Source of the DNA: Motiliproteus sp. MSK22-1 | GTDB lineage: Bacteria; Pseudomonadota; Gammaproteobacteria; Pseudomonadales; Balneatricaceae | Length of the DNA: 64,000 nucleotides | Assembly: GCF_001968815.1 (NCBI RefSeq) | Contig: NZ_MIEQ01000073.1 | Coordinates: 84,462 to 148,461, forward strand | Direction: 5' to 3' | Shown: positions 8,768 to 19,588 of the stretch, in pieces | Numbering within the stretch: the stretch's first letter is position 1 | Layout: each line of letters begins with the position of its first letter | The notes under the pieces: model-generated | What the model was told of the DNA's origin: nothing | What the model saw: the letters and a program-made list of their open reading frames with translations, nothing else | Database searches by the model: none | Program-made: the position numbers and the translations under genes

Positions 8768-9655
8768 TTACTCAGAGTAGCTATAAAGTGTCCGGGCCAC
8801 CTGCATTAACCCAGTCCGCCAAGAGCGCTGATGTATACCAAAGTCCCGGAGGATTTTCTTGCAATTCAACTCGCTGAACACTGGTCTTAAATGGTGCCCC
8901 AACTCAGACTGGTGCACAGCGACCAACCGCTCAAGCTTCAAATCTTCATACTGACGCGCTGCAGCAATCACGGCTTCGGAAAAACCAAACCAACTGATAG
9001 GCTCTGCTGCACAATAATGATAGGTGCCCCAGTTATCAGCATCGCAGTCAAGCTGCTTAATCAGCGCAACGACTACACGAGCCAAATCAACCGCAGATGT
9101 AGGAGAACCCATCAAACCATCGGCGACACAAACCTCCGTCTCAACTCTCGCCGACTCCAGCAATTGACGAACAAAACTGCGCCCCCTCGCACTAAATAAC
9201 CAACCCGTCCGCAGAATTATATGCCGCTCAGCTCTCTCCCGCACCGCCTGCTCGCCTTTCCACAGACTTTGCCCATAGTCGCTAACGGGAGCTGGCTCCA
9301 TAACCTCCGTATAAGCAATTTCTGCACTGCCGTTGAAAAGCTCCGCACAAGAGATCTGTATAAGTGCCATCCCTCGCTCATCACATGCCGAAGCCAGGAT
9401 AGCAGGACCTTTACTATTCACGTCAAGATCAGACGCCCTGTTGTCGATAGAAACAGGCCTACGACCTGCTGCATTTATCACATACTGCGGACTGTGCTTG
9501 TCCAACACCTCAGAGACTGCCGCTTCATTGCATATATCCAAACTTGCCGAAGCACAGGATACCACCTCAAATCCACCCTCAGTCGAAAGCGATGCCAGTT
9601 CATACCCAAGCTGCCCCTGAGCACCGGTGATTAGCAATTTAGGCAGTTCAAACAA
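8768..9655 (-). CDS. RmlD-like sugar-nucleotide-binding SDR protein with altered active site
   Basis: 295 residues from a TTG start at 9655 with GGAG nine bases upstream. It has the N-terminal nucleotide-binding GAQGQLG (11-17) and the general layout of dTDP-4-dehydrorhamnose reductase. The catalytic residues look lost: the usual ISTDYVF reads ISCAELF (101-107), and the YxxxK motif reads Y127-G-Q-S-L131, with Leu for the catalytic Lys. This resembles the non-catalytic RmlD relatives such as the methionine adenosyltransferase beta subunit. No other rhamnose gene is nearby; it lies 74 bases upstream of the ssb stop side on the same strand. It is probably not a rhamnose enzyme. Confidence 0.7.
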   Translation of the reverse strand: MFELPKLLITGAQGQLGYELASLSTEGGFEVVSCASASLDICNEAAVSEVLDKHSPQYVINAAGRRPVSIDNRASDLDVNSKGPAILASACDERGMALIQISCAELFNGSAEIAYTEVMEPAPVSDYGQSLWKGEQAVRERAERHIILRTGWLFSARGRSFVRQLLESARVETEVCVADGLMGSPTSAVDLARVVVALIKQLDCDADNWGTYHYCAAEPISWFGFSEAVIAAARQYEDLKLERLVAVHQSELGHHLRPVFSELNCKKILRDFGIHQRSWRTGLMQVARTLYSYSE

Positions 9656-9729
9656 CGAAGCTTGCTCCTAAGCCCTGAATAATAATTGACAACATTCAAT
9701 GGAATCCAATTTTCAAGCTACTGTATCCA

Positions 9730-10311
9730 TTAAAATGGAATATCATCATCAAAATCATCAAAACCTGCCGCGGGTTGCTGAGGTGCGGACTGTGGCTGTT
9801 GTGGCTGTTTCTGTTGCTGTGGTTGATGCGACTGCTGCGGCTGCCGGGGGGCTGCCTGAGGAACCTGCTGCTGTGGAGCAGGCGCGGCATTCGACTGGAA
9901 TGACTGCTGAGGCTGTCCATAACCCTGATTCTGCTGCTGATATCCTCCTGAAGTTCCGTCATTACTGCGGCTATCCAACATCTGCATTTGACCATTCATA
10001 TCGACAACTATTTCAGTTGTATAACGGTCTTGACCGCTTTGGTCCTGCCACTTTCGAGTCCTCAATGCACCTTCAACATAAACCTTTGAGCCCTTTCGCA
10101 AGTATTGACCAGCGATTTCAGCTAATTTTCCGAAGAAAACCACACGATGCCACTCTGTCCGCTCTTGAGGCTGGCCGGACTCGCGGTCCTTCCAGCTATC
10201 ACTGGTAGCGATGGTTACGTTGGTTACTGCATTTCCATTGGGCATATATCGAACCTCAGGATCTTGCCCTAAGTTGCCCACCAAAATAACTTTATTTACA
10301 CCACGAGCCAT
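9730..10311 (-). CDS. ssb: single-stranded DNA-binding protein
   Basis: 193 residues from ATG 10311 ([19 protein letters not shown]). The frame is open to 10407 but homologues start here. An N-terminal OB fold of about 110 residues is followed by a long linker rich in Gln, Pro and Ser, and the protein ends in the acidic tip DFDDDIPF that recruits repair and replication proteins. The linker gives a strongly biased base composition. It is divergent from uvrA, as in many gammaproteobacteria. Confidence 0.97.
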   Translation of the reverse strand: MARGVNKVILVGNLGQDPEVRYMPNGNAVTNVTIATSDSWKDRESGQPQERTEWHRVVFFGKLAEIAGQYLRKGSKVYVEGALRTRKWQDQSGQDRYTTEIVVDMNGQMQMLDSRSNDGTSGGYQQQNQGYGQPQQSFQSNAAPAPQQQVPQAAPRQPQQSHQPQQQKQPQQPQSAPQQPAAGFDDFDDDIPF

Positions 10312-10447
10312 GATCTGTTCTGCCCTTTCGAAGATTGCTGTCGTACGCCTTACCTGCATAGCAGGATCGCGGCCTGAAAAGCGTCTTAGAATACCACAAC
10401 TGACCAAGAATCAACCCATTCTTGATGACACAAAGTTCACTAATGTT

Positions 10448-10476
10448 TTCTTAACACGTCAAGCTAGTTATATAAT
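10448..10476 (+). promoter_or_regulatory. candidate uvrA promoter
   Basis: A perfect -10 TATAAT (10471-10476) with a weak -35 TTCTTA (10448-10453) at 17-base spacing, 30 bases before the uvrA ATG. I looked in 10312-10505 for a CTGT-N8-ACAG LexA box on either strand and found none. Confidence 0.5.
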
Positions 10477-10505
10477 GCTCGGTCTGCTTCAGATATGAGA
10501 TCCAG

Positions 10506-13331
10506 ATGGACTATATAAGTGTACAGGGTGCCCGTACCCACAACCTCAAAGACATAGACCTTGAGATACCCAGAGACAAGCTGATTGTTATCACAGGCCT
10601 GTCGGGTTCAGGTAAGTCATCCCTGGCCTTCGATACCCTTTACGCAGAAGGCCAGCGACGTTATGTAGAATCACTCTCAACCTATGCCCGACAATTTCTG
10701 TCGATGATGGAAAAACCGGATGTAGACCATATCGAGGGCTTATCACCAGCCATCTCTATCGAGCAGAAATCCACATCTCACAACCCCCGTTCTACTGTTG
10801 GTACGATTACTGAAATTTACGACTATTTACGGCTGCTCTTTGCCCGAGCTGGTGAGCCACGCTGCCCTGACCATGACCTGCCTCTTAAAGCTCAGACCAT
10901 CAGTCAGATGGTGGACCAAATTCTGGCACTAGAGGAAGGAGCAAAAGTCATGCTTTTAGCTCCCGTCATTCAGGATAGAAAAGGCGAACACCTGCATATT
11001 CTTAACAATTTAAAGACACAGGGATTTGTCCGAGCCCGAATAAATGGGATTGTTATTGACCTGGAATCTCCGCCAGAACTGGACAAGAACAAAAAGCATA
11101 ATATCGACGTTGTTGTGGATCGCTTTAAAATACGCCCAGACATTGAAACCAGACTTGCTGAATCATTGGAAACCTGCCTGGAACTCACTGATGGCATAGC
11201 ACTACTAAGCTTCATGGATGGAGGTGATAAAGAACTGATTTTTTCAGCCCGCTTTGCCTGCCCGCAATGCGGCCACAGCATTCAAGAACTTGAACCACGA
11301 CTATTCTCCTTTAACAACCCCCACGGAGCCTGTCCAAGCTGTGATGGACTCGGTTCCAAATTATTCTTTGATAAGAACAAAATCATTGTAGACCCCGCAT
11401 TATCATTGGCCGAAGGCGCTATACGAGGATGGGACCGCCGCAGTGTCTACTACTTTCAATTGCTGACCGCAGTCGGGGAGCATTATGGATTCAAAACGGA
11501 TACTCCCTTTCAGGAACTCAGCAAAAAACAGCAAGATGCGGTTCTGGAAGGAACTGGACGAGAAAAAATAAGCTTCAAGTACTTAAGCGATCGCGGTGAA
11601 ATCGCCATCAAAGAACACCCCTTTGAAGGGGTAATTCCAAACATGATGCGTCGCTTCAGGGAAACAGAATCTCAGTCCGTAAGAGAAGATCTGGCAAAAT
11701 TTCAAACCCAACAATCCTGCCCTTCATGCGAGGGCTCCAGATTAAGACGTGACGCCCGAAGCGTTGTAATTGACCAACGCAATATCTCTGAAATCACCTC
11801 AATGCCGGTCGGCAGCTGCCATGATTACTTTGACAATCTTAAACTAACAGGCAAGCAAGGAGAGATAGCCGACAAGATTCTAAAAGAGATCCGCACCCGG
11901 TTAAACTTTCTGGTCAATGTCGGTCTCGATTACTTGACACTGGATCGTAATGCAGACTCTCTGTCAGGTGGTGAAGCACAACGAATACGCCTTGCCAGTC
12001 AGATTGGCGCCGGCCTGGTCGGAGTCATGTATATATTGGATGAGCCCTCAATCGGACTGCATCAGCGGGACAACGAACGACTGCTAAAGACTCTCACCCA
12101 TTTACGCGCCCTGGGCAACACCGTCATTGTTGTAGAGCACGATGAAGATGCTATTAGACTGGCAGACCATGTAATCGATATCGGACCTGGAGCAGGTGTA
12201 CACGGCGGAGAAGTTATTGCTCAAGGCACTCCCGAATCAATCATGAGTAACGAAGCCTCCTTAACAGGCCAGTATCTTTCCGGCAAAAAACGCATCGAAG
12301 TACCAGCAAAGCGTACTGAGCACAAGAATGGTCTCTGGCTAGAACTCCTTGGCGCAACCGGAAATAACCTGAACGATGTAAATCTGCAAATCCCTATTGG
12401 ACTAATGACATGCGTCACCGGCGTATCAGGCTCAGGAAAATCAACGCTTATCAACAACACCCTCTACCCTCTGGCCGCCACCGCTCTTAACAAGGCAACA
12501 ACACTGGAGGTTGCACCACATCAGACAATCCAAGGATTGAACCATCTGGATAAAGTCGTAGATATAGACCAGAGCCCCATTGGCCGAACACCTCGATCAA
12601 ATCCCGCTACATACACAGGAATATTTACACCGATCCGAGAGCTTTTTGCAGCAACGCAAGAGGCTCGCTCTAGAGGGTATAAACCAGGACGTTTCAGCTT
12701 TAACGTCAAAGGCGGACGCTGCGAAGCCTGTCAGGGAGACGGGGTCATCAAAGTCGAAATGCATTTTCTCCCTGATATCTACGTACCTTGCGACGTCTGC
12801 AAGAGCAAACGCTACAACAGAGAAACCCTGGAAATAAAATATAAAGGAAAGAACATCCATCAAGTTCTGGATATGACCGTTGAGGAAGCACGAGAGTATT
12901 TCGACCCGGTACCGATGCTTGCCCGGCGCCTGCAGACATTGATCGACGTCGGCCTCTCTTATATCCACTTGGGACAAGCCGCAACGACCTTATCTGGTGG
13001 AGAAGCCCAAAGGGTAAAACTCGCCAAAGAGCTTTCCAAACGGGACACCGGAAAAACCCTGTACATTCTGGATGAGCCAACTACCGGCCTGCATTTTCAT
13101 GATATTCAGCAGCTTCTTAATATTCTTCACCGCCTGAGAGATCACGGTAATACCGTAGTAGTCATCGAACACAACCTTGATGTTATAAAAACTGCAGACT
13201 GGATTGTTGATCTGGGCCCGGAAGGAGGCACTAATGGTGGTCAGATAATAGCGACCGGCAGCCCAGAGCAAATTGCTGACAAAGAAAACTCCCATACAGG
13301 AAGATTCTTACGACCCTTATTAGCCCAATAA
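10506..13331 (+). CDS. uvrA: excinuclease ABC subunit A
   Basis: 941 residues, normal length. UvrA is the damage-sensing ATPase of nucleotide excision repair and loads UvrB. Walker A of the first ABC unit is GLSGSGKS (31-38), the second is GVSGSGKST near 640. Signature motifs [12 protein letters not shown] and [12 protein letters not shown] and both Walker B segments (ILDEPS, ILDEPT) are present. Zinc-binding Cys pairs occur in [15 protein letters not shown] and [17 protein letters not shown]. No frameshift is seen. It is divergent from ssb and followed by a probable terminator. Confidence 0.99.
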   Translation: MDYISVQGARTHNLKDIDLEIPRDKLIVITGLSGSGKSSLAFDTLYAEGQRRYVESLSTYARQFLSMMEKPDVDHIEGLSPAISIEQKSTSHNPRSTVGTITEIYDYLRLLFARAGEPRCPDHDLPLKAQTISQMVDQILALEEGAKVMLLAPVIQDRKGEHLHILNNLKTQGFVRARINGIVIDLESPPELDKNKKHNIDVVVDRFKIRPDIETRLAESLETCLELTDGIALLSFMDGGDKELIFSARFACPQCGHSIQELEPRLFSFNNPHGACPSCDGLGSKLFFDKNKIIVDPALSLAEGAIRGWDRRSVYYFQLLTAVGEHYGFKTDTPFQELSKKQQDAVLEGTGREKISFKYLSDRGEIAIKEHPFEGVIPNMMRRFRETESQSVREDLAKFQTQQSCPSCEGSRLRRDARSVVIDQRNISEITSMPVGSCHDYFDNLKLTGKQGEIADKILKEIRTRLNFLVNVGLDYLTLDRNADSLSGGEAQRIRLASQIGAGLVGVMYILDEPSIGLHQRDNERLLKTLTHLRALGNTVIVVEHDEDAIRLADHVIDIGPGAGVHGGEVIAQGTPESIMSNEASLTGQYLSGKKRIEVPAKRTEHKNGLWLELLGATGNNLNDVNLQIPIGLMTCVTGVSGSGKSTLINNTLYPLAATALNKATTLEVAPHQTIQGLNHLDKVVDIDQSPIGRTPRSNPATYTGIFTPIRELFAATQEARSRGYKPGRFSFNVKGGRCEACQGDGVIKVEMHFLPDIYVPCDVCKSKRYNRETLEIKYKGKNIHQVLDMTVEEAREYFDPVPMLARRLQTLIDVGLSYIHLGQAATTLSGGEAQRVKLAKELSKRDTGKTLYILDEPTTGLHFHDIQQLLNILHRLRDHGNTVVVIEHNLDVIKTADWIVDLGPEGGTNGGQIIATGSPEQIADKENSHTGRFLRPLLAQ

Positions 13332-13341
13332 GACTGATGAT

Positions 13342-13391
13342 AGAGTGTGGTGAAAACTGATGCCTACCATCACTTTCCTGCACTCTTTTTT
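13342..13391 (+). terminator. probable terminator after uvrA
   Basis: AGAGTG (13342-13347) pairs with CACTCT (13381-13386), an inner TGGT/ACCA pairing helps, and a T-run follows (13386-13391). The long interrupted stem makes it weaker than the other terminators. 13392-13520 holds no gene. Confidence 0.5.
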
Positions 13392-13520
13392 GTACCAACC
13401 GCTCTAAGCCTTCCTTCTTCTATCTTGATTTAGCTCAGAGTATTGTCTTTCATGCTCATTTAAGCACTGCCCCAGATTAATTCAGCAGCAAATAATAATA
13501 CCTCTTATAAAATCCAGGCC

Positions 13521-13550
13521 AAAAAAAACCCGGCTAGGCCGGGTTTTTTT
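13521..13550. terminator. terminator of the S10-spc-alpha ribosomal run
   Basis: An A-run, CCCGGC / GCCGGG with loop TAG, and a T-run. On the minus strand it follows rplQ by 13 bases. It can work in both directions and also backs up the uvrA terminator. Confidence 0.92.
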
Positions 13551-13562
13551 ATCACCAGAGAC

Positions 13563-13949
13563 TTAGTCTTCTGCTACTTCTTCAGCAACAACAGGGCGGT
13601 CAACCAGCTCAACATAAGCCATTGGTGCGTTATCACCAGCGCGGAAACCACACTTAAGGATACGGATGTAACCTCCAGGACGGCTCGCGTAGCGAGGACC
13701 AAGCTCATTGAACAGCTTACCGACTGCAACTTTGCTGCGAGTGCGGGAGAAAGCCAGACGGCGATTTGCTACAGAGTCTTCCTTAGCCAGAGTAATCAAT
13801 GGCTCAGCAACACGACGTAGCTCTTTTGCTTTTGGTAAGGTCGTCTTGATCACTTCATGCTCAAACAAGGATACAGACATGTTCTTGAACATTGCCTGAC
13901 GATGTGAGCTGTTACGATTTAATTGACGACCACTCTTACGATGGCGCAT
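13563..13949 (-). CDS. rplQ: 50S ribosomal protein bL17
   Basis: 128 residues, beginning [20 protein letters not shown], the diagnostic bL17 N-terminus. It lines the polypeptide exit region of the large subunit. It is last gene of the alpha operon, 41 bases after rpoA. The C-terminal end is acidic (VAEEVAED), which is common in this family. Confidence 0.98.
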   Translation of the reverse strand: MRHRKSGRQLNRNSSHRQAMFKNMSVSLFEHEVIKTTLPKAKELRRVAEPLITLAKEDSVANRRLAFSRTRSKVAVGKLFNELGPRYASRPGGYIRILKCGFRAGDNAPMAYVELVDRPVVAEEVAED

Positions 13950-13990
13950 GTTTAATTCCCTACAAAACTAAACGTTGATCTTACCGACGC

Positions 13991-14992
13991 TTAGGAAGCT
14001 ACCTTATCGTCTCCACGAAGACTTGCGGGCGGCCAGTTTTCCAGACGCATACCTAGCGACAGACCTTTAGAAGCAAGAACATCTTTAATTTCAGTCAAAG
14101 ACTTCTTACCCAGGTTTGGCGTCTTAAGCAATTCAACTTCGGTGCGCTGAATCAGATCACCGATGTAGTATAAATTTTCGGCCTTGAGACAGTTTGCTGA
14201 ACGAACAGTTAGCTCGAGATCATCAACAGGACGCAACAGAATCGGATCAATTTCAGGTTCCGGCTCTGCTTCTACTGCTGCATCTGCACTCTCAAGATCG
14301 ACGAAGGCTACCAGCTGCTGCTGCAAAATAGTTGCAGCACGACGAATCGCCTCTTCAGGATCAATGGAGCCATCAGTTTCCAGGTCGAGGACCAGTTTAT
14401 CCAGGTCCGTACGCTGTTCAACACGCGCACTTTCAACCACGTAGGAAACTCGACGCACCGGGCTGTATGTTGCATCTAGCAACAAACGACCGATCGGACG
14501 ACTCTCATCTTCACCGGTATCACGAGCATCAGCTGGAACATAACCGCGACCACGTGTCACCTTCAACTGCATATTCATTTCTGCATTGCCATTGAGGTGA
14601 GCAATCACGTGATCAGGATTAACAACTTCAACATCCTGATTTAACTGGATATCTCCGGCAGTTATAACGCCGGAGCCCTTTTTGTTAAGTGTCAGAAGCG
14701 CTTCTTCACCGCTGTGCATGATCACGGAAATACCCTTAAGGTTCAACAAAACCTCAATGACATCTTCCTGTACACCATCGATAGCACTGTACTCATGGAG
14801 CACACCGTCGATTTCCACTTCTGAAACTGCACAACCAGGCATGGACGACAGAAGAATCCGTCGCAACGCATTACCCAGAGTATGACCAAAGCCACGCTCG
14901 AGAGGCTCAAGAGAAACCTGAGCACGAGTAGTACTCTTCTCCTGAACGTCAATTCGACTGGGGCTTAGGAATTCGTTGACTGAAGCCTGCAT
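13991..14992 (-). CDS. rpoA: RNA polymerase alpha subunit
   Basis: 333 residues from ATG 14992 ([15 protein letters not shown]). A GTG at 15001 is in frame, but it lies inside the AGGTGG ribosome binding site, so the ATG is chosen. The N-terminal assembly domain has [20 protein letters not shown], and the C-terminal domain has [19 protein letters not shown] and [16 protein letters not shown], the DNA UP-element and activator contact surface. The linker near residue 240 is acidic (EAEPEPEID). Confidence 0.99.
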   Translation of the reverse strand: MQASVNEFLSPSRIDVQEKSTTRAQVSLEPLERGFGHTLGNALRRILLSSMPGCAVSEVEIDGVLHEYSAIDGVQEDVIEVLLNLKGISVIMHSGEEALLTLNKKGSGVITAGDIQLNQDVEVVNPDHVIAHLNGNAEMNMQLKVTRGRGYVPADARDTGEDESRPIGRLLLDATYSPVRRVSYVVESARVEQRTDLDKLVLDLETDGSIDPEEAIRRAATILQQQLVAFVDLESADAAVEAEPEPEIDPILLRPVDDLELTVRSANCLKAENLYYIGDLIQRTEVELLKTPNLGKKSLTEIKDVLASKGLSLGMRLENWPPASLRGDDKVAS

Positions 14993-15015
14993 TCTATCCA
15001 CCTAGCAATAAAGTC

Positions 15016-15636
15016 TTACTTTGAGTAAAGTTCAACGATGAGTTGTTCGTTGATATCCGCAGATAGATCAGCTCTTTCAGGGACCGCTTTATAGGTACCT
15101 TCCATTTTAGAGCTATCTACTTCAACCCACTCAATAGCAGTACGCTGAGAAGCAAGATCCAGCGCATGCTTAATACGCAGCTGTTTCTTAGCTTTTTCAC
15201 GAACAGCAACCACGTCGCCGGCATTTACCTGGTAAGAAGGAATGTTAACCGTCTTGCCATTGACCAAAATGCCTTTGTGAGAAACAACCTGACGTGCTTC
15301 AGCACGTGTAGATCCGAATCCCATGCGGTATACCACATTATCAAGACGTCCTTCCAGCAACTGAAGCAAGTTCTCACCGGTCGCACCTTTACGGCGGGCG
15401 GCTTCCTTGTAGTAGCTGCGGAATTGACGCTCTAGCACACCGTAGATACGACGTACTTTTTGTTTTTCACGAAGCTGCAGACCGTAGTCAGACAGACGTC
15501 CACGACGGGCGCCATGTGCACCTGGAGGCGTTTCAGCCTTGCACTTGGAATCCAGTGCGCGAACACCGCTCTTGAGGAACAAATCTGTTCCTTCACGCCG
15601 AGACAGCTTACACTTAGGACCTATGTAACGAGCCAT
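15016..15636 (-). CDS. rpsD: 30S ribosomal protein uS4
   Basis: 206 residues, E. coli length. It starts [20 protein letters not shown]. It is a primary 16S rRNA binder and, in E. coli, the translational repressor of the alpha operon. The S4 RNA-binding domain ([24 protein letters not shown]) is intact. There is a single Cys in the N-terminal block, so it is the zinc-free form. It lies between rpsK and rpoA. Confidence 0.98.
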   Translation of the reverse strand: MARYIGPKCKLSRREGTDLFLKSGVRALDSKCKAETPPGAHGARRGRLSDYGLQLREKQKVRRIYGVLERQFRSYYKEAARRKGATGENLLQLLEGRLDNVVYRMGFGSTRAEARQVVSHKGILVNGKTVNIPSYQVNAGDVVAVREKAKKQLRIKHALDLASQRTAIEWVEVDSSKMEGTYKAVPERADLSADINEQLIVELYSK

Positions 15637-15651
15637 TATACCGTCTCCTGC

Positions 15652-16041
15652 TTAAACGCGACGCTTCTTGGGCGGACGACATCCATTATGTGGAATAGGC
15701 GTCACGTCCGTGATGTTAGTGATCTTGTATCCTGCATTGCTCAATGCGCGAACAGCGGATTCACGACCGGGCCCAGGGCCCTTCACAAAAACGTCTAGAT
15801 TTTTAAGGCCATACTCTTGAGCAGCAGTTCCAGCACGCTCTGCAGCAACCTGCGCAGCAAAAGGAGTGCTTTTACGAGAACCACGGAAGCCAGAGCCTCC
15901 GGCAGTTGCCCAGCTCAAGGTGTTACCTTGACGGTCGGTAATGGTCACAATAGTGTTGTTAAATGAAGCGTGGATGTGGGCAAACCCATCAACCACCTGC
16001 TTCTTAACCTTTTTGCGTGTGCGAGTACCTGGCTTAGCCAT
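15652..16041 (-). CDS. rpsK: 30S ribosomal protein uS11
   Basis: 129 residues, beginning [16 protein letters not shown] and ending [13 protein letters not shown], the conserved uS11 tail. The [15 protein letters not shown] block and [14 protein letters not shown] are present. It forms the platform near the E-site mRNA path. It lies between rpsM and rpsD in the alpha operon order. Confidence 0.98.
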   Translation of the reverse strand: MAKPGTRTRKKVKKQVVDGFAHIHASFNNTIVTITDRQGNTLSWATAGGSGFRGSRKSTPFAAQVAAERAGTAAQEYGLKNLDVFVKGPGPGRESAVRALSNAGYKITNITDVTPIPHNGCRPPKKRRV

Positions 16042-16065
16042 ATTGGAAAATTCCTATCGCTTGCA

Positions 16066-16422
16066 CTACTTACGGATCGGCTTGCGTGGCCCTTTACGGG
16101 TGCGCGCATTTGTTTTAGTGCGCTGACCGCGAACGGGCAGGCTGCGGCGATGACGAATGCCGCGAAAACAACCAAGGTCCATAAGACGCTTAATATTCAT
16201 GTTAACCTCACGACGGAGGTCACCTTCAACATTCAGTTTGGCAACTTCGCCGCGCAGGGCGTCCAGTTGCTCTTCAGACAGATCTCCAACTTTTGAGCTT
16301 TGCTCAATGCCAACCGTTGCACAAAGTTGTTCAGCGGTTGTACGACCTATTCCGAAGATATAAGTCAAGGAGATAACCGCATGCTTATGGTCTGGAATGT
16401 TGACGCCAGCTATACGGGCCAT
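16066..16422 (-). CDS. rpsM: 30S ribosomal protein uS13
   Basis: 118 residues, starting [14 protein letters not shown] and ending with the basic [11 protein letters not shown] tail that reaches the P-site t[23 protein letters not shown] is the family signature. It is first gene of the alpha operon and is preceded by a 163-base gap that holds its promoter and leader. Confidence 0.98.
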   Translation of the reverse strand: MARIAGVNIPDHKHAVISLTYIFGIGRTTAEQLCATVGIEQSSKVGDLSEEQLDALRGEVAKLNVEGDLRREVNMNIKRLMDLGCFRGIRHRRSLPVRGQRTKTNARTRKGPRKPIRK

Positions 16423-16558
16423 TCAATTTACTCCAATGATCGGCCACCATTTTGCTTTTATGTGTATAGCAAAAATAGCAGCACACTAGTCTTTAACCTT
16501 TCCACGAAAGGCGCAAGATAGTACAGGCTGATTGTTTATAAATCAACCCATCCAGCCT
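16423..16558 (-). promoter_or_regulatory. alpha-operon promoter and structured leader before rpsM
   Basis: On the minus strand a -35 TTGATT (16541-16546), 17-base spacer and -10 TACTAT (16518-16523) predict a start near 16511. The leader then carries a CCTTTC/GAAAGG hairpin with a 3-base loop (16497-16511) and a second TTTTGC/GCAAAA hairpin just before the ribosome binding region. A further inverted repeat, AGGCTG/CAGCCT at 16525-16558, covers the promoter. In E. coli uS4 represses this operon through a leader pseudoknot; whether this leader folds so is inference. Confidence 0.5.
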
Positions 16559-16585
16559 GACCTTCAGCATTTAATGCGCGAGGAC

Positions 16586-16702
16586 TTAACCCTGACGCTG
16601 CTTGTGGCGTGGTTCTACCTTGCAGACCACCCGCACGACACCGTTACGGCGGACAATCTTGCAGTTACGGCATATCTTTTTAACAGATGCACGTACTTTC
16701 AT
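16586..16702 (-). CDS. rpmJ: 50S ribosomal protein bL36
   Basis: A 38-residue gene: ATG at 16702, stop TAA at 16586-16588. The protein begins [17 protein letters not shown] and ends EPRHKQRQG, the complete bL36. Cys11, Cys14, Cys27 and His33 form the zinc ribbon, so this is the zinc-requiring (C+) type. It lies directly after secY as in the E. coli spc operon. Confidence 0.97.
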   Translation of the reverse strand: MKVRASVKKICRNCKIVRRNGVVRVVCKVEPRHKQRQG

Positions 16703-16724
16703 GATCTACTCCAAATAAGTGAAC

Positions 16725-18053
16725 TTAGCGGATCAAACCGCCGGTTCCACCTTTAAGATTTGATTTTTTCATCAGTGACTCATATTGATGAGACATCAGA
16801 TGCGATTGAACCTGAGCCATGAAATCCATGACTACGACAACCACGATCAGTAATGATGTACCACCAAAATAAAACGGCACGTTCCAGGCAACAACCAGGA
16901 ACTGAGGCATCAATGACACGGCGGTAATATAAATTGCGCCAAACAACGTCAAACGAGATAAGACGCTATCAATATACCGTGCCGATTGGTCACCGGGACG
17001 AATACCAGGAATAAAGGCGCCGGATTTCTTCAAGTTGTCTGCAACATCTTTCGGGTTAAACATCAACGCCGTATAGAAATAGCAGAAAAAGATCACCGCA
17101 ACCGCAAACAACAAAATATACAAAGGCTGGCCTGGGCCTAATGCCAACGATACATCCTGCAACCACTCCATACCCTCAGTCTGACCAAACCACTGCCCTA
17201 TAGAGGCAGGGAAAAGCAGAATACTGGAAGCAAAAATAGGCGGAATAACACCGGCCATATTCACCTTCAGAGGCAGGTGGCTTGTTTGTGCCGCGAACAC
17301 CTTACGTCCCTGCTGGCGCTTTGCGTAATTTATGGTTATACGGCGTTGACCGCGCTCCATAAACACTACAAATGCCACCGTTGCCACTGCCAAAACAGTG
17401 ATAAACAGCAGAGCTAAGATATTCAGATCCCCTTGACGAGACGCCTCAAAAGATTGCCCGATAGCTCCAGGCAAACCCGCGACGATACCCGCAAAGATCA
17501 ACAACGAAATACCATTACCTATTCCACGCTCAGTGATTTGTTCACCGAGCCACATCAGGAAGACAGCTCCAGATACAAGAGTAACGACAGCGACGAAATA
17601 AAAGCTTAGGTCTGCGCTGAAGGCAACACCTTGCCCTGCGAGACCAACCGCCATACCTAACGACTGAACGGTAGCGAGAAGAACCGTACCGTAGCGGGTG
17701 TATTGGCTAATTTTTCGACGACCGGCTTCACCCTCTTTCTTGAGCTGTTCCAGCTGTGGACTGACCGCTGTCAGTAGTTGCATGATAATTGACGCGGAAA
17801 TATACGGCATAATTCCAAGCGCCAAAATACTCATACGCTCCAAAGCACCACCTGAGAACATGTTAAACAAGCTCAGAATAGTGCCTTGGTTTTGCTCAAA
17901 CATAGCAGCAAGGCGATCCGGATTAATTCCAGGAACTGGAATATGAGCACCGATTCGGTAAACCACTATCGCCAGAAAAACAAAGAGCAGTCGAGATTTC
18001 AGCTCGCCTAAGCCACTTTGGTTGCCGGATGGAATAGTTCCTTGCTTAGCCAT
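16725..18053 (-). CDS. secY: preprotein translocase subunit SecY
   Basis: 442 residues with ten hydrophobic segments. SecY is the channel of the SecYEG translocon in the inner membrane. Family segments include [12 protein letters not shown] near the start, [14 protein letters not shown] (plug region), [18 protein letters not shown] and GIRPGDQS. It is encoded seven bases before rplO's stop side in the spc operon. SecD, SecF and YajC are encoded elsewhere in this window (44.6-47.8 kb). Confidence 0.98.
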   Translation of the reverse strand: MAKQGTIPSGNQSGLGELKSRLLFVFLAIVVYRIGAHIPVPGINPDRLAAMFEQNQGTILSLFNMFSGGALERMSILALGIMPYISASIIMQLLTAVSPQLEQLKKEGEAGRRKISQYTRYGTVLLATVQSLGMAVGLAGQGVAFSADLSFYFVAVVTLVSGAVFLMWLGEQITERGIGNGISLLIFAGIVAGLPGAIGQSFEASRQGDLNILALLFITVLAVATVAFVVFMERGQRRITINYAKRQQGRKVFAAQTSHLPLKVNMAGVIPPIFASSILLFPASIGQWFGQTEGMEWLQDVSLALGPGQPLYILLFAVAVIFFCYFYTALMFNPKDVADNLKKSGAFIPGIRPGDQSARYIDSVLSRLTLFGAIYITAVSLMPQFLVVAWNVPFYFGGTSLLIVVVVVMDFMAQVQSHLMSHQYESLMKKSNLKGGTGGLIR

Positions 18054-18059
18054 TGAATG

Positions 18060-18494
18060 TTATTCCTCGACTTTTCCGCCTGCCGCTTCAATTGCAGCTT
18101 TAGCACCTTTGGTGACCTTAAGACCCTTGACGGTTACCGCCTTGGTCAGCTCACCAGAAAGGATAACTTTAGCTTCCTTGATATCGCGAGAGATGATGTT
18201 AGCTTGCTCAAGAGCAGCCAAATCAACAACCTCTGCCGTTACCTTAGCCAATTCGTCTAAACGAATCTCTGCACGGTAAGCAGCCTTGCGAGACGTAAAG
18301 CCGTACTTAGGCAGACGACGCTGTAAAGGCATCTGACCGCCTTCGAAACCAGGCTTGACAGTACCGCCGGAACGGGATTTCAAACCTTTATGACCGCGAC
18401 CTGCGGTCTTGCCCAAGCCACTACCAATACCACGACCAACACGCTTAGGTGCTTTCTTGGAGCCAGCAGCAGGGCTTAGAGTATTCAGACGCAT
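18060..18494 (-). CDS. rplO: 50S ribosomal protein uL15
   Basis: 144 residues from ATG 18494 ([22 protein letters not shown]), the E. coli length. A GTG at 18509 is in frame but is part of the GGAGAG ribosome binding site. The glycine- and lysine-rich N-terminal extension ([18 protein letters not shown]) penetrates 23S rRNA. It lies between rpmD and secY. Confidence 0.98.
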   Translation of the reverse strand: MRLNTLSPAAGSKKAPKRVGRGIGSGLGKTAGRGHKGLKSRSGGTVKPGFEGGQMPLQRRLPKYGFTSRKAAYRAEIRLDELAKVTAEVVDLAALEQANIISRDIKEAKVILSGELTKAVTVKGLKVTKGAKAAIEAAGGKVEE

Positions 18495-18522
18495 GATGTG
18501 TCTCTCCACTATTCGTCTAAAA

Positions 18523-18708
18523 CTACTGGTCGCTTTCGATGCGAACCATATAGTTGACCTTGTTGATCATGCCACGTACTGAAGGAGTATCCTCTACTTC
18601 AACCGTATGATTGATACGACGCAGACCCAAACCTTTAACGCATAGTTTGTGGTCAGGCAGAGTACCAATCGGACTACGGTGCAGCGTCACTTTAATTTTG
18701 TTAGCCAT
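18523..18708 (-). CDS. rpmD: 50S ribosomal protein uL30
   Basis: 61 residues from ATG 18708 ([20 protein letters not shown]). A preceding GTG would add one Met. [18 protein letters not shown] and the [11 protein letters not shown] tail are typical. It starts six bases after rpsE and the upstream ribosome binding site is weak, which suggests translational coupling to rpsE. Confidence 0.97.
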   Translation of the reverse strand: MANKIKVTLHRSPIGTLPDHKLCVKGLGLRRINHTVEVEDTPSVRGMINKVNYMVRIESDQ

Positions 18709-18714
18709 CACTGA

Positions 18715-19215
18715 TTACCCCAGGATCTCTTCCACAGTTTTGCCACGCTTAGCAGCAACTTCTTCAGGAGACCGTACAGCCTTAAGACCTTCAACGGTAG
18801 CCCGAACAACGTTAACTGGGTTGGTAGAGCCGTAGCACTTAGCCAGTACGTTATGCACACCAGCCAATTCAAGTACTGCACGCATCGCACCACCAGCAAT
18901 AACACCAGTACCTTCAGATGCAGGCTGCATGTAAACTTTGGAAGCACCGTGACGGGCTTTTACAGCATACTGCAGAGTCGTACCGTTAAGATCAACGCTC
19001 ACCATATTACGGCGAGCTTGCTCCATTGCCTTCTGGATAGCGACTGGCACTTCGCGCGCTTTACCGCGACCAAAGCCAACCTTACCATTGCCGTCACCTA
19101 CCACAGTCAGAGCGGTAAAGCCGAATACACGACCACCCTTAACTACTTTGGCAACACGGTTAACCTGGATTAACTTTTCCTGAAGGTCACCGTCTTTCTG
19201 TTCGTGATTTGCCAT
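18715..19215 (-). CDS. rpsE: 30S ribosomal protein uS5
   Basis: 166 residues, the E. coli length. [23 protein letters not shown] is cut here to its key part, [10 protein letters not shown], the RNA-binding loop where spectinomycin-resistance changes occur (VKGGR region); it looks wild type. The second domain has [14 protein letters not shown] and [15 protein letters not shown]. It works in translational fidelity. Confidence 0.98.
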   Translation of the reverse strand: MANHEQKDGDLQEKLIQVNRVAKVVKGGRVFGFTALTVVGDGNGKVGFGRGKAREVPVAIQKAMEQARRNMVSVDLNGTTLQYAVKARHGASKVYMQPASEGTGVIAGGAMRAVLELAGVHNVLAKCYGSTNPVNVVRATVEGLKAVRSPEEVAAKRGKTVEEILG

Positions 19216-19225
19216 AACCTAACCT

Positions 19226-19576
19226 TTAGAATTCCAGGCCGCCTTCACGCGCCGCTTCTGCCAAAGCTTTAACGCGTCCGTGATATTTAAATCCGGAACG
19301 ATCGAAAGCTACCTTAGAGATACCAGCACCCTTAGCACGCTCAGCGATGAGCAAACCAACTTTGGAAGCGGCCTCTACATTACTGGTCGCACCTTCACGC
19401 AGTTCTTTCTCAACGGTAGAAGCAGTAGCCAAAACCTTGCTTCCGTCACCGGAGATAACCTGTGCGTAGATGTGCTGCGGAGTGCGATGAACGCACAGGC
19501 GTATAGCACCCAACTCGCGCATCTTGATGCGTGAGCGACGGGCACGACGCTGACGAGAATCTTTCTTTACACTCAT
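19226..19576 (-). CDS. rplR: 50S ribosomal protein uL18
   Basis: 116 residues. uL18 binds 5S rRNA with uL5 and bL25. It begins [20 protein letters not shown], with the basic N-terminus, and ends [26 protein letters not shown] in pattern (last segment [15 protein letters not shown]). It lies between rplF and rpsE. Confidence 0.98.
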   Translation of the reverse strand: MSVKKDSRQRRARRSRIKMRELGAIRLCVHRTPQHIYAQVISGDGSKVLATASTVEKELREGATSNVEAASKVGLLIAERAKGAGISKVAFDRSGFKYHGRVKALAEAAREGGLEF

Positions 19577-19588
19577 AATCCTGCCCTA

